From: Acidobacteriaceae bacterium
GTDB lineage: Bacteria > Acidobacteriota > Terriglobia > Bryobacterales > Bryobacteraceae
Direction of reading: 5' to 3'
Assembly: GCA_020247055.1 (NCBI GenBank)
Contig: JADCJL010000149.1
Coordinates: 1 to 64,000 of the forward strand
DNA: 64,000 bases
The notes under the pieces are model-generated. The model made no database searches, was not told where the DNA came from, and saw only the letters and a program-made list of their open reading frames with translations. Below are positions 19,766 to 27,871 of this stretch, one piece after another. A program made the position numbers and the translations under genes. The first letter of the stretch is position 1. Each line of letters starts with the position of its first letter.

Positions 19766-21409
19766 ATGACCACGCGGCGCACACTCTGGATCGGTACCCT
19801 GCTCCTCGCGCTGCTGCAGCTCTGGAACAACCGCTTTGCCATGATCTCCGATGGCATCGCCTACCTCGAAGTCGCCAACCGCCTGGAGGTGAACTCCTAC
19901 TGGAGTCCGCTGTTCTCCTGGATCCTGATTCCGGTGGTCCGCTTCGTGCCCCTGCCCTGGTCCGCTGCGGCCGTGCATGTACTCCAAACCGTCTTCGCCC
20001 TCCTCGCCGTGCTGCTCGCCGACCGGCTATGGCGAAAGCTCTGTCCCGAAACCATCGAAGATCGCGGCTGGCTTATTACCCGCTGGCTGGCTGCCTGGTG
20101 GATGGTCTTCGACCTCACCAGCATCGGTCTCGTCCAGCCCGATGGATTGACCGTCTGCCTCTACCTGACGGCTTGTCTCCTGGTACTCCACCGCCGGCCC
20201 GTTTTGCTCGGTTTGGTCCTCGCCGCCTCCTATTTGGCCAAAGCGGCCATGCTCCCGTTCGCCCTGATTCTCCTTGGCTGCTGGTTCTTCGTCGAACGCC
20301 GCCGGACCCTGCTCGCCGCTGCCATCCTGTTTGTCTGCTGTCTCCCCTGGTGGCTGGCGCTCCGCCAGCACACCGGCCGTTGGACCATCGGGGACTCCGG
20401 CCCGCTGAACTACGCCTGGGAGGTGAACGGCCTCACCCGCTGGTATCACGGCCAGGGCGGCGCCCGCTCCACGCAACAAATCGCCTCCGCGCCCGATGCC
20501 TTCGTCTACCCCACCCCGTTCGCGGTCACCTATCCGCCCTGGTACGATCCCTCCTACTGGTTCGCGGGGCTCGAAAAAAGGCCCTTCTCCCTCACCAATC
20601 AACTCCGTGCGCTGTATGAAAATGGCGCTCCCATCCTCTGGTACTGGATCGCCGCGCCGGGCTTCATGGCCACGCTGGCGTTGAGCCCCCGCCTGCGCGA
20701 CTGGCGCGGTCTGGCTGGCGAAGTACGCAGTCGCTGGCTCCTGCTTGTACCGGCGTTCGCCACCGCCGGCATGTACGCGGCCGTCTTCTTTGAACGGCGT
20801 TACCTTGCCCCGCAGCTCTTCCTGCTCAGCACCATTGCGCTCCGCGCCGCCTACACCCGCGCCGGCCGCCCCGCCTTCTGGCTGTTCCCGGTGGCCGCCT
20901 CGGCGGCCATGGTCTTGCTGGTGGCCGCGCAAGTCAAACTCATGACCCAGGAAGTGTTCGTCGACGGAGTCGCCCCCAACCCCCACGCCGCGGTCGCCGT
21001 CGAGATGCACCGGGCGGGCGCGCCTCCAGGCAGCCCGGTGGCCTTCATCGGGTTCACGCTCCAGCCGGAGTGGGCGCGTCAGGGCCGGTTCCGCATCGTC
21101 GGCGACGTCCCCTATCGCTACGGCCGCGACCCGGGCCCCTCCCGCGATATCCTGCTCGATCGCACGAACATCATGCAGTTCTGGCAGGCCCCCACCCCCG
21201 TCCGTCAAAAGATCTACGACGGTTTCGCCCAGGCCGGCGCCCGCTTCGTCATCGCCCACGAGGTCCCCGAAAAAACCGATATGACCGGCTGGACACGCCT
21301 GAACACCAAGGTAAACCTCCTCAGCGGTTGCTGCCAGACGTTCTGGATCCGCCCGCTCACCCCGCCAGCCGATCGTGCCGCTACCCCAAGCCTGCCGGGT
21401 CCCGGGTAA
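19766..21409 (+). CDS. Polytopic membrane protein (GT-C glycosyltransferase-like), copy 1
   Basis: A 547-residue integral membrane protein with about ten hydrophobic segments in the first 400 residues and a soluble C-terminal part. The first loop has ISDGIAYLEVANRLEVNSYW, placed like the catalytic Asp loop of GT-C enzymes that use lipid-linked sugars; that function is inferred. The C-terminal domain contains PVRQKIYDGFAQAGARFVIA, then SGCCQTFWIRPLTPP. The next gene is a tandem paralogue: 48 of the first 60 residues match. Copy 1 has a shorter, altered C-terminus because of a deletion next to the hrpB remnant. It is divergent from the oxidoreductase gene, with 41 bases between the starts. Confidence 0.85.
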   Translation: MTTRRTLWIGTLLLALLQLWNNRFAMISDGIAYLEVANRLEVNSYWSPLFSWILIPVVRFVPLPWSAAAVHVLQTVFALLAVLLADRLWRKLCPETIEDRGWLITRWLAAWWMVFDLTSIGLVQPDGLTVCLYLTACLLVLHRRPVLLGLVLAASYLAKAAMLPFALILLGCWFFVERRRTLLAAAILFVCCLPWWLALRQHTGRWTIGDSGPLNYAWEVNGLTRWYHGQGGARSTQQIASAPDAFVYPTPFAVTYPPWYDPSYWFAGLEKRPFSLTNQLRALYENGAPILWYWIAAPGFMATLALSPRLRDWRGLAGEVRSRWLLLVPAFATAGMYAAVFFERRYLAPQLFLLSTIALRAAYTRAGRPAFWLFPVAASAAMVLLVAAQVKLMTQEVFVDGVAPNPHAAVAVEMHRAGAPPGSPVAFIGFTLQPEWARQGRFRIVGDVPYRYGRDPGPSRDILLDRTNIMQFWQAPTPVRQKIYDGFAQAGARFVIAHEVPEKTDMTGWTRLNTKVNLLSGCCQTFWIRPLTPPADRAATPSLPGPG

Positions 21410-21452
21410 ACTGCACCGGGCGCTGATTCGGCGCGAGCCAATGCACCGCCAT
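21381..21452 (-). pseudogene. Remnant of the hrpB 3' end between the duplicated genes
   Basis: On the minus strand this stretch reads VHWLAPNQRPVQFTRDPAG before a premature stop. The C-terminal region of intact HrpB reads VHLLAPNQRPVQVTRDLAG. The fragment overlaps the end of membrane-protein copy 1 antisense, exactly as real hrpB overlaps the end of copy 2. It is best read as a scar of the tandem duplication, not a gene. Confidence 0.85.
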
Positions 21453-21462
21453 GTGCCCCCCT

Positions 21463-23257
21463 CATAAAGACATCCTGCCCAACTGCCGATAGTCTGCCTG
21501 GACGAATGACGACGCGCCATACCCTCTGGATCATCACCCTCGCCATCGCTCTGCTCCAACTCTGGAACAACCGCTTTGAGATGTGGTCCGATGGCATTGC
21601 CTACCTTGATGTGGCCAGCCGCCTCGAGGTGAATACCTATTGGAGTCCGCTATTCTCCTGGCTCCTGATCCCGGTGGTCCACCTGGTCCCCCTGCGTTGG
21701 TCCGCCACCGCCGTTCACCTGCTGCAGGTTGTGTTCGCCCTCCTGGCGGTCCTGCTTGCCGACCGGCTCTGGCAGAGGCTCGCCCCGGAAACGGCCCAGG
21801 ATCGCGGCTGGCTCATCACGCGTTGGGCCGCCGCCTGGTGGATGGTCTTTGAACTGACCAGTATCGGTCTCGTCCAGCCCGACGGACTCACCGTCTGCCT
21901 CTATTTGACGGCCTGTCTGCTGGTCCTCCATCGCCGGCCCGTCCTGCTCGGCGTCGTGCTCGCCGCCGGCTATCTCGCCAAAGCCGCCATGCTTCCGTTC
22001 GCGCTGATCCTCCTCGCCTGCTGGTGGTTCGTCGAACGGCGGCGGGCCATGCTCGCCGCCGCCATTCTCTGCCTCTGTTGCGCACCCTGGTGGATCGCAC
22101 TTCACCAACGTACCGGCCGCTGGACCATCGGTGACTCCGGCCCGCTCAACTACGCCTGGGAGGTCAACGGTCTCACCCGCTGGATGCATGGTCAGGGCGG
22201 CCCCCACTCGACCCGCCAAATCTCCTCGGCCCCCGATGCCTTCGTCTACCCCACGCCCTTTACCGTAACCTATCCCCCCTTCTACGAGCCCTCCTATTGG
22301 TACGCCGGCCTGGAAAACCAGCCCTTCTCCCTAACCAATCAGCTCCGCGCGCTCAAGGAAAACGGGATCCCCCTGCTCTGGCGCTGGCTTGCCATGCCGG
22401 GCTTCATGGCCGTGCTCGCGTTGAGCACCCGCATCCGCGACTGGCGGGGCATCGGATCCGAAGTGCGCAGCCGCTGGCTGCTGCTGCTGCCCGCCGTGGC
22501 CACGGCAGGCATGTACGCAGCCGTCTTCTTCGACAAGCGCTACGTTGCGGCGCAGCTGTTTCTGCTCGGGACGATTCCGCTCCGCGCCGCCTACCTCCGC
22601 GCCGGCCCCCCCGCCGCCTGGATTTTTCCGATTGCCGCCTGCACCGCCCTGCTCCCGTCTCTCAGCGCCGAGATGAAGCTGGCCGTCGACAAGCTGCTCG
22701 CCGACGGCATCAGTTCCAACCTCCATGCGACGGTTGTCGGCGAAATACACGCCGCCGGCGCCCCACCCGGCACGGCCGTGGCGTTGATCGGATTGACGCT
22801 CCAGCCGGAGTGGGCGCGTCAAGGCCGGTTACGGATCGTGGGCGACGTCCCCTTCCGCTACAGCTATACCCATGAGCCCGGCCCCAACCGCGAACTCCTG
22901 CTCGATACAGCCAATGTCGAGCGGTTCTGGCAAGTCCCCGCTCCCGTCCGTCAAAAGATCTACGACGGTTTCGCCCAGGCCGGCGCCCGCTTCGTCATCG
23001 CCCACGAGGTCCCCGAAAAGGCTGATACGACCGGCTGGACACGCCTGAACACCAAGGTAAACCTCATCAGCGGTTGCTGCCAGACGTTCTGGATCCGCCC
23101 GCTCACCCCGCCAGCGGATCCTCCGGCCACGCATGCCGCGGGTAGCGCCGCCCCAACTCCCGCCGCAGCGCGGGATAATGCCGCTCCCAAAATCCCGCCA
23201 GGTCCCGGGTAACCTGCACCGGCCGCTGATTCGGCGCCAGCAGATGCACCACCACCG
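21463..23257 (+). repeat. Tandem duplication, copy 2
   Basis: Second unit of the duplication that begins at 19722. It holds the second membrane-protein gene and overlaps the real 3' end of hrpB. The first codons after the shared leader match copy 1, and long stretches are identical, for example around PVRQKIYDGFAQAGARFVIA. Differences spread over both halves show that the event is not very recent. Confidence 0.85.
21506..23212 (+). CDS. Polytopic membrane protein (GT-C glycosyltransferase-like), copy 2
   Basis: A 568-residue paralogue of the preceding gene with the same topology and the loop WSDGIAYLDVASRLEVNTYW. The C-terminal soluble region is more complete than in copy 1 and extends into ATHAAGSAAPTPAAARDNAA, a low-complexity tail that arises because the gene reads antisense through the last 110 bases of hrpB. 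Function is unknown; a sugar or lipid-linked transfer reaction is possible from the fold. The copies may differ in donor or acceptor since the membrane segments have diverged. Confidence 0.85.
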   Translation: MTTRHTLWIITLAIALLQLWNNRFEMWSDGIAYLDVASRLEVNTYWSPLFSWLLIPVVHLVPLRWSATAVHLLQVVFALLAVLLADRLWQRLAPETAQDRGWLITRWAAAWWMVFELTSIGLVQPDGLTVCLYLTACLLVLHRRPVLLGVVLAAGYLAKAAMLPFALILLACWWFVERRRAMLAAAILCLCCAPWWIALHQRTGRWTIGDSGPLNYAWEVNGLTRWMHGQGGPHSTRQISSAPDAFVYPTPFTVTYPPFYEPSYWYAGLENQPFSLTNQLRALKENGIPLLWRWLAMPGFMAVLALSTRIRDWRGIGSEVRSRWLLLLPAVATAGMYAAVFFDKRYVAAQLFLLGTIPLRAAYLRAGPPAAWIFPIAACTALLPSLSAEMKLAVDKLLADGISSNLHATVVGEIHAAGAPPGTAVALIGLTLQPEWARQGRLRIVGDVPFRYSYTHEPGPNRELLLDTANVERFWQVPAPVRQKIYDGFAQAGARFVIAHEVPEKADTTGWTRLNTKVNLISGCCQTFWIRPLTPPADPPATHAAGSAAPTPAAARDNAAPKIPPGPG

Positions 23258-25412
23258 GCGTATCGCCCGCCCGCGGCGTCTCCCGCATCCCAAAGAAATC
23301 CTGCAGCCGCGAGGCCACCCACGGCGGCTGCCCGTCCACGTAGTGCACCGCCACGCTCCGCCCCTTGGCCAGCTTCACCCGCTCCGGAGCCTTGGCCTCC
23401 AGCAACGCCCGATCCGCCAAGCCCTCCAGTAAGATCCGCTCGAGACCCCCGTCCCCCAGCAGACCCTTCAACTCCGCAAAGCTCCGCAGCCCATAGCACG
23501 CCCCGCTGATCGCCTGCTGCAAATCCGGCGCCGGCATCCCCGCGAATCGCCACCGCGCCAGCAGCCCGGACACATCGGCAAAACGCTCAATTCCCGCCTC
23601 GAGCGCCCTGGCCGCCAGCAACTCGGCCGCCGCCCCGGCCTCCGGCCCCCCACTGCGCGTCTCTTCAATCACCATCCCGTCAAACAGCAGCGCGCTCACC
23701 CGCTCGACGCGCTCCGCCGTCCGGTTCCACTCCACGCCATCCCGGCTCTCCATCCGCTCCGGAAACAGATCCAGCAGCCACTCCGGCTCCACCTTGCTCG
23801 CCAGCCGGATCAACGGCGTCCCCCGGTTCTCCATATCAATCGCCACCACCAGTTCAGCCTGTCGCACCCCGCTGCTCTCCGCCAGCGCCGCCTGCCCGCC
23901 CGCCGCCAGCAGGATCTCGCCGTTCGGCCGCCGCTTGCCCAGCCGGTCGCTGAAGGCCGCCGTCAGCGCCAAGAGCAGCGCCTGGTCGTCTCGCCGCGCG
24001 GGCCGCGCCGCCCGCCGCAGTTGCTCATAGGTCCGCACCGTCTGCGGCCCCCACGGCCGCTCGAGCAGCAGAAACAGATCCGAATCCACCAGATGCGGCG
24101 GCTTACCCTCCAACCGCTCGCCCGTCGACAGCACGGCCGCGGCCCGGCAGCCGTCCTCCCCGCCGTCCACGATCAGCCGCCCCAACCGCGGGTGCACCGG
24201 CAACTGCGCAATCTGCCGGCCCAACGCCGTCAACGCCCCGTCCGCCACCACGCCCAACCGCCCCAGCAGCGTCTCGGCCGCCGCCAGCGCCGGCCCCGGC
24301 GGCGGCGTCAGCCACGGCAGCGCCAGCGGATCCTTCACCCCGCAGCCGTGCAGGTTCACGAGAAGCTGCGACAGCTCCCGCCGCGTGATCTCCGGGGCGT
24401 CCTGCAACGGGCGCCGCACAAACTCCTCCCGCGAATACAGCCGCACCACCCGCCCCGGCGCCGTCCGCGCGCTCCGCCCCGCCCGCTGCGTCGCCGACGC
24501 CTGGCTCACCCGCGCCACCTCCACCGACGGCATCCCCGTCCACGGCGAATCCACCGCCACCCGCGCCAGACCGCTATCCACCACCGCCGTCACCCCGGGA
24601 ATCGTGATCGAGCTCTCGGCCACGTTGGTGGCCAAAATCACTTTGGGTTCGTTTCGCAATTCGAGGGCGAGGTCCTGCTCCTCGGGCGTCAGATCGCCGT
24701 GCAGCAGCACCGTGCGAAACGAACCCAGCAGCCGCTGTGCCCGCCGCATCTCGGCGATGCCCGGCAGAAACACCAGCACATCGCCGCTCAATCCCTGCCG
24801 CGCCAGCCGCTCGACGCCCCCCGCCACCAGCTGCTCCAGCGTCGCCCCGGAGTGCGGCGTGTACTCCACCTCCATCGGGTAGAGCTTGCCTTCGCTCCGC
24901 AGTACGGGACAGCCCCCCAGATGCGCCGCAATCGGCGCGGCATCGAGCGTGGCGGACATCACCACCAGCCGCAAGTCCGGCCGTTTCCGCCGTTGCAGGT
25001 CGAGCAGCAGCGCCAGCGCCAGGTCGCCATCGAGATGCCGCTCGTGGAACTCATCGAGCACCACCACCTGCACCCCGCGCAGCGCCCCGTCGCTCAGCAA
25101 CCGCCGCGTCAGCACCCCTTCGGTCAGAAAGCGCAGCCGCGTTTTCGGCCCGCCCACGTCCTCGAAGCGGACCTGATAGCCCACCGTCTCGCCCAGCCGC
25201 TCGCCCAGTTCGGCCGCCACGCGCCGCGCCGCCAACCGCGCCGCCAGCCGGCGCGGTTCAAGCACCAGCACCTCGCCCATTCCCGCCGCCAGCAGCGCCG
25301 CCGGCACCCGCGTCGTCTTCCCCGCCCCGGGCGGGGCCTCAATCACGAGATTCGGCGTTTTGCCGAGCGCCGCCACGATCTCCGGCAGCAGACTGTCAAT
25401 TGGAAGTCTCAA
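23103..25412 (-). CDS. hrpB: ATP-dependent RNA helicase HrpB
   Basis: A 769-residue DEAH/RHA-type helicase, slightly short for HrpB (about 800-840). Motifs are IEAPPGAGKTTRVP (Walker A), VLDEFHERHLDGDLAL (motif II, DEFH), VVMSATLDA (III), VFLPGIAEMRRAQ (IV), ILATNVAESSITIPGV (V) and QRAGRSARTAPGRV (VI, usually QRAGRAGR). The C-terminal HrpB domain ends with ERHYPALRRELGRRYPRHAW. Its cellular role is poorly known, probably RNA metabolism. It is divergent from the aminotransferase gene (17 bases apart), and its 3' end overlaps membrane-protein copy 2 by 110 bases. Confidence 0.95.
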   Translation of the reverse strand: MRLPIDSLLPEIVAALGKTPNLVIEAPPGAGKTTRVPAALLAAGMGEVLVLEPRRLAARLAARRVAAELGERLGETVGYQVRFEDVGGPKTRLRFLTEGVLTRRLLSDGALRGVQVVVLDEFHERHLDGDLALALLLDLQRRKRPDLRLVVMSATLDAAPIAAHLGGCPVLRSEGKLYPMEVEYTPHSGATLEQLVAGGVERLARQGLSGDVLVFLPGIAEMRRAQRLLGSFRTVLLHGDLTPEEQDLALELRNEPKVILATNVAESSITIPGVTAVVDSGLARVAVDSPWTGMPSVEVARVSQASATQRAGRSARTAPGRVVRLYSREEFVRRPLQDAPEITRRELSQLLVNLHGCGVKDPLALPWLTPPPGPALAAAETLLGRLGVVADGALTALGRQIAQLPVHPRLGRLIVDGGEDGCRAAAVLSTGERLEGKPPHLVDSDLFLLLERPWGPQTVRTYEQLRRAARPARRDDQALLLALTAAFSDRLGKRRPNGEILLAAGGQAALAESSGVRQAELVVAIDMENRGTPLIRLASKVEPEWLLDLFPERMESRDGVEWNRTAERVERVSALLFDGMVIEETRSGGPEAGAAAELLAARALEAGIERFADVSGLLARWRFAGMPAPDLQQAISGACYGLRSFAELKGLLGDGGLERILLEGLADRALLEAKAPERVKLAKGRSVAVHYVDGQPPWVASRLQDFFGMRETPRAGDTPVVVHLLAPNQRPVQVTRDLAGFWERHYPALRRELGRRYPRHAWPEDPLAG

Positions 25413-25429
25413 AAGGATATCCTATCGAC

Positions 25430-26542
25430 ATGTCTGCTCCACTCGCTCCTCTATCGCCGCCCAAGCGCCTGCTGTTCGGACCGGGTCCGTCCATGGTGGC
25501 GCCCCGCGTGTACGAGGCAATGGCCAAACCGGTCGTCGGTCACCTCGACCCGTTCTTCTTCCAGGTCAACGAAGAGATCCGCGCCGGCCTCCAACAGGTC
25601 TTTGGCACCCAGAATCCATTCACGCTGGCCCTGTCCGGCACCGGCAGCGCCGGCATGGAGGCCGCCGTCTCCAACTTCGTCGAACCGGGGTCGAAATTCC
25701 TCGTCTTCGCCAACGGCTACTTCTGCGACCGCCTCACCGAAATGGGCAATCGCCAGCAGGCCAACGTCGTTCGCATTGAAAAGCCCTGGGGCCAGAAGGT
25801 CAGCGACGCCGAGGCTGCCGAGGCCATCCACCGCGAGAAACCGCAGGTAGTCGCCTTCGTCCACGGCGAAACCTCCACCGGCGTTTCGACGCCCGGACAC
25901 GCCATCGCGCAGGCCGCCCGCGAAGTCGACGCGCTCACCATCGGCGACTGCGTCACCTCGCTCGGCACCATGCCCATCAACATGGACGCGGTCGGCATCG
26001 ACATCGCCTACAGCTGCACGCAGAAAGGCATGAGCTGCCCGCCTGGCCTGGCGCCCATCTCCTGCTCGCCCCGCGCCATGGACCGCCTGCGCGCCCGGCA
26101 GACTCCGATCCGCACCTGGTATCTCGATCTCAAGCTGCTCAGCGAGTACTACGATGGCGCCCACCGCTACCACCACACGGCACCCATCTCCATGTTCTAC
26201 GCCCTGCGCGAAGGCATCGCGCTGATCCTCGACGAAGGCGTCGAAGCCCGCTTCGAACGCCACCGGACGAACGCCGCCAAGCTCACGGCCGGCCTCGAGG
26301 CGCTTGGCCTTGAAATGCTCGTCCCGGCCGAGAACCGCATGTGGGCGCTTCACACGCCGAAAGTCCCCGCCGGCGTGAGCGACCTCGAAGTCCGCAAGAA
26401 GTTGATGGAACGGCACGGCATCGAGATCCTCGGCGGCTTCGGGCCCCTCGCCGGGCAGGTCTTCCGGATCGGCCTGATGGGCGAAGGCTCGCAGTCGGCC
26501 CACGTGGACCTGCTGCTGTCCGCCCTCAAAGAGGCGCTCTAA
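25430..26542 (+). CDS. Class V aminotransferase (serine/alanine-glyoxylate type)
   Basis: A 370-residue PLP enzyme. Motifs are LLFGPGPSMVAPRVYEAM at the start, LALSGTGSAGMEAAVSNFVE, FVHGETSTGVSTP, GDCVTSLGTMPINMDAVGID (PLP-binding Asp region), and CTQKGMSCPPGLAPISCS with the Schiff-base lysine. RIGLMGEGSQ lies near the C-terminus. It fits the serine-glyoxylate or alanine-glyoxylate group, making glycine from glyoxylate, or the related aspartate-type enzymes; substrate cannot be fixed from sequence. A longer in-frame extension exists upstream antisense to hrpB and is not used. The stop shares CTAA with the convergent permease gene. Confidence 0.9.
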   Translation: MSAPLAPLSPPKRLLFGPGPSMVAPRVYEAMAKPVVGHLDPFFFQVNEEIRAGLQQVFGTQNPFTLALSGTGSAGMEAAVSNFVEPGSKFLVFANGYFCDRLTEMGNRQQANVVRIEKPWGQKVSDAEAAEAIHREKPQVVAFVHGETSTGVSTPGHAIAQAAREVDALTIGDCVTSLGTMPINMDAVGIDIAYSCTQKGMSCPPGLAPISCSPRAMDRLRARQTPIRTWYLDLKLLSEYYDGAHRYHHTAPISMFYALREGIALILDEGVEARFERHRTNAAKLTAGLEALGLEMLVPAENRMWALHTPKVPAGVSDLEVRKKLMERHGIEILGGFGPLAGQVFRIGLMGEGSQSAHVDLLLSALKEAL

Positions 26543-27345
26543 AGCACGTCCGCAAAGCCGCGCTTCAGGTAGCGGAAAAACAGGCCGCCCGCCACGAACG
26601 CGCCCACGCTCCACATCGCCATCACAGCCAACTCCTCCGGGTTCGGCAGCTCACTCGAGAGCAGCCGGGCCCGGTAGGCCTTCACAAACAGTGACAGCGG
26701 ATTGCCCCGCAGCACGAAGCGCAAGCCCTCCGGTACCTGCTCTTCGTTGATGAAGATGGGCGTCACCCAGAACCAGAGCGTCAGCAGCACCATTACGCCC
26801 TGCGCCGTATCGCGCAGATACACCTGCAGACTCGCGAACACCCAGCCGATGCCCACGGCCAGCATCCCGAGCAAGCCCGTGTACAGCGGCAGAAACAGCA
26901 GCGTCCAGTGCAGATGGCGGTCCCAGAAGGCGACGGCCGCCACGGCCAGCAGCACCGCCAGCAGATGGTTCATCATCGACGAAAAAAAGACGGAGATCGG
27001 CAGCATCTCGCTCGGAAACACCGTTTTGGTGATCAGGTTGGCGTGTTCAAGAATGCAGTTGGCGCTGCGCTGCACGGCTTCCTGGAAGAGCATCCACGGC
27101 AGATACCCGCACAGTAGAAACAGGGTGTAATTTTCGGTAGCCTCCCCGGGCGGCATCGGGGTCTTCATGCAGTAGGAGAAGACGAAGGTCCAACTGGCCA
27201 GTTGCACGGTGGGATGCACGAGACCCCAAACCCAGCCCGCCGCCGAACCGATGTAGCGTTGGCGGAAGTCGCGGGCAATCAGTTGAAACAGCAGGTTGCG
27301 GCGCGCAAACAGGTTGCGCAGGAACAGAGTACCGGGAAGCCCCAT
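26539..27345 (-). CDS. ABC-2 type transporter permease (polysaccharide export type)
   Basis: A 268-residue six-helix permease of the Wzm/TagG/KpsM group. It has IARDFRQRYIGSAAGWVWGL near the N-terminus (the ABC-2 amphipathic entry region), then hydrophobic segments, and ends GLFFRYLKRGFADVL. The group exports O-antigen, teichoic acid or capsule chains across the inner membrane. Its ATPase partner (Wzt/TagH), normally the next gene, is absent on both sides. It is divergent from the PCYCGC lipoprotein gene with 40 bases between, which contain a palindrome. No glycosyltransferases flank it. Confidence 0.9.
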   Translation of the reverse strand: MGLPGTLFLRNLFARRNLLFQLIARDFRQRYIGSAAGWVWGLVHPTVQLASWTFVFSYCMKTPMPPGEATENYTLFLLCGYLPWMLFQEAVQRSANCILEHANLITKTVFPSEMLPISVFFSSMMNHLLAVLLAVAAVAFWDRHLHWTLLFLPLYTGLLGMLAVGIGWVFASLQVYLRDTAQGVMVLLTLWFWVTPIFINEEQVPEGLRFVLRGNPLSLFVKAYRARLLSSELPNPEELAVMAMWSVGAFVAGGLFFRYLKRGFADVL

Positions 27346-27357
27346 GGATTCTATCCC

Positions 27358-27379
27358 AGTCTAGCGGGTCCGCTAGACT
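27358..27379. promoter_or_regulatory. 22-bp perfect palindrome between divergent genes
   Basis: AGTCTAGCGG-GT-CCGCTAGACT is a 10-bp inverted repeat around a 2-base centre, 12 bases from the permease ATG and 6 bases before the lipoprotein ATG. It could be a dimeric-repressor operator covering both starts or an RNA hairpin next to the lipoprotein ribosome site. A 2-base loop is too tight for a good RNA hairpin, so an operator is likelier. Confidence 0.55.
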
Positions 27380-27385
27380 AAAGAG

Positions 27386-27850
27386 ATGCGCGCCCTCATT
27401 CTCTGCCTCCCCCTGCTGCTGCTCGCCGGTTGCACCACCGAATCCCCGACAACGCCGGAACCCGCCGCCAGTGTGAAGAAGACGCCCCCCACCCCGCCCG
27501 TACCCTACTTCCACGAAACCGCCGCCGCCGCCAAACCCTATCCCCCTACCCTCGACCCGAAAACCTTCACCGACCCCATCATCCGCAAGGCCTACCAGGT
27601 CGCCAAAGAGATCCCCGAAATCCTCGCCCAGCAGCCCTGCTACTGCTACTGCGACCGCTCGGCCGGCCACAAAGGCCTGCTCGACTGCTTCCGCGATAAC
27701 CACAGCTCGCACTGCGGCACCTGCATGAAGGAAGCCCTGCTCGCCAAGCAGTTGCACGAGGAAAAGTACACCGCCGCCGAGATTCGCACGGCTATCATGC
27801 GGGGAGATTGGAAGAACGTCAACCTCGAAGCCACCCCGTCCAGCCACTAA
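27386..27850 (+). CDS. PCYCGC-motif lipoprotein
   Basis: A 154-residue lipoprotein. The signal peptide ends in the lipobox LLLLAGCTT, putting the lipidated cysteine at about residue 16. A Pro/Thr-rich linker follows. The core has QQPCYCYCDRSAGHKG, then CFRDNHSSHCGTCMKEA, which together form the cysteine pattern of the PCYCGC family (Pfam family of unknown function). The cysteines suggest metal or heme binding, or thiol chemistry at the cell surface. A palindrome lies directly upstream. It is followed within 22 bases by the metalloprotease-like gene. Confidence 0.82.
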   Translation: MRALILCLPLLLLAGCTTESPTTPEPAASVKKTPPTPPVPYFHETAAAAKPYPPTLDPKTFTDPIIRKAYQVAKEIPEILAQQPCYCYCDRSAGHKGLLDCFRDNHSSHCGTCMKEALLAKQLHEEKYTAAEIRTAIMRGDWKNVNLEATPSSH

Positions 27851-27871
27851 CCGGGGTGTATACTCGGCGGC

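Larger units (their letters stand above)
19722..21456 (+). repeat. Tandem duplication, copy 1 (membrane protein gene plus hrpB 3' remnant)
   Basis: This block and 21463-23257 are related along their length. Both begin at CATAAAG about 45 bases before the membrane-protein ATG, carry the shared leader ending in GGACGAATGAC, and finish in sequence related to the 3' end of hrpB. In copy 1 about 57 bases are missing near the end relative to copy 2. The junction between copies is at about 21457-21462. Confidence 0.85.

Noticed and set aside
20027-21559. Long minus-strand frame opposite the first membrane protein
   Set aside because: Arg/Glu/Gly-rich shadow with no motif; only the short stretch 21381-21452, in a different frame, has real homology (to hrpB).
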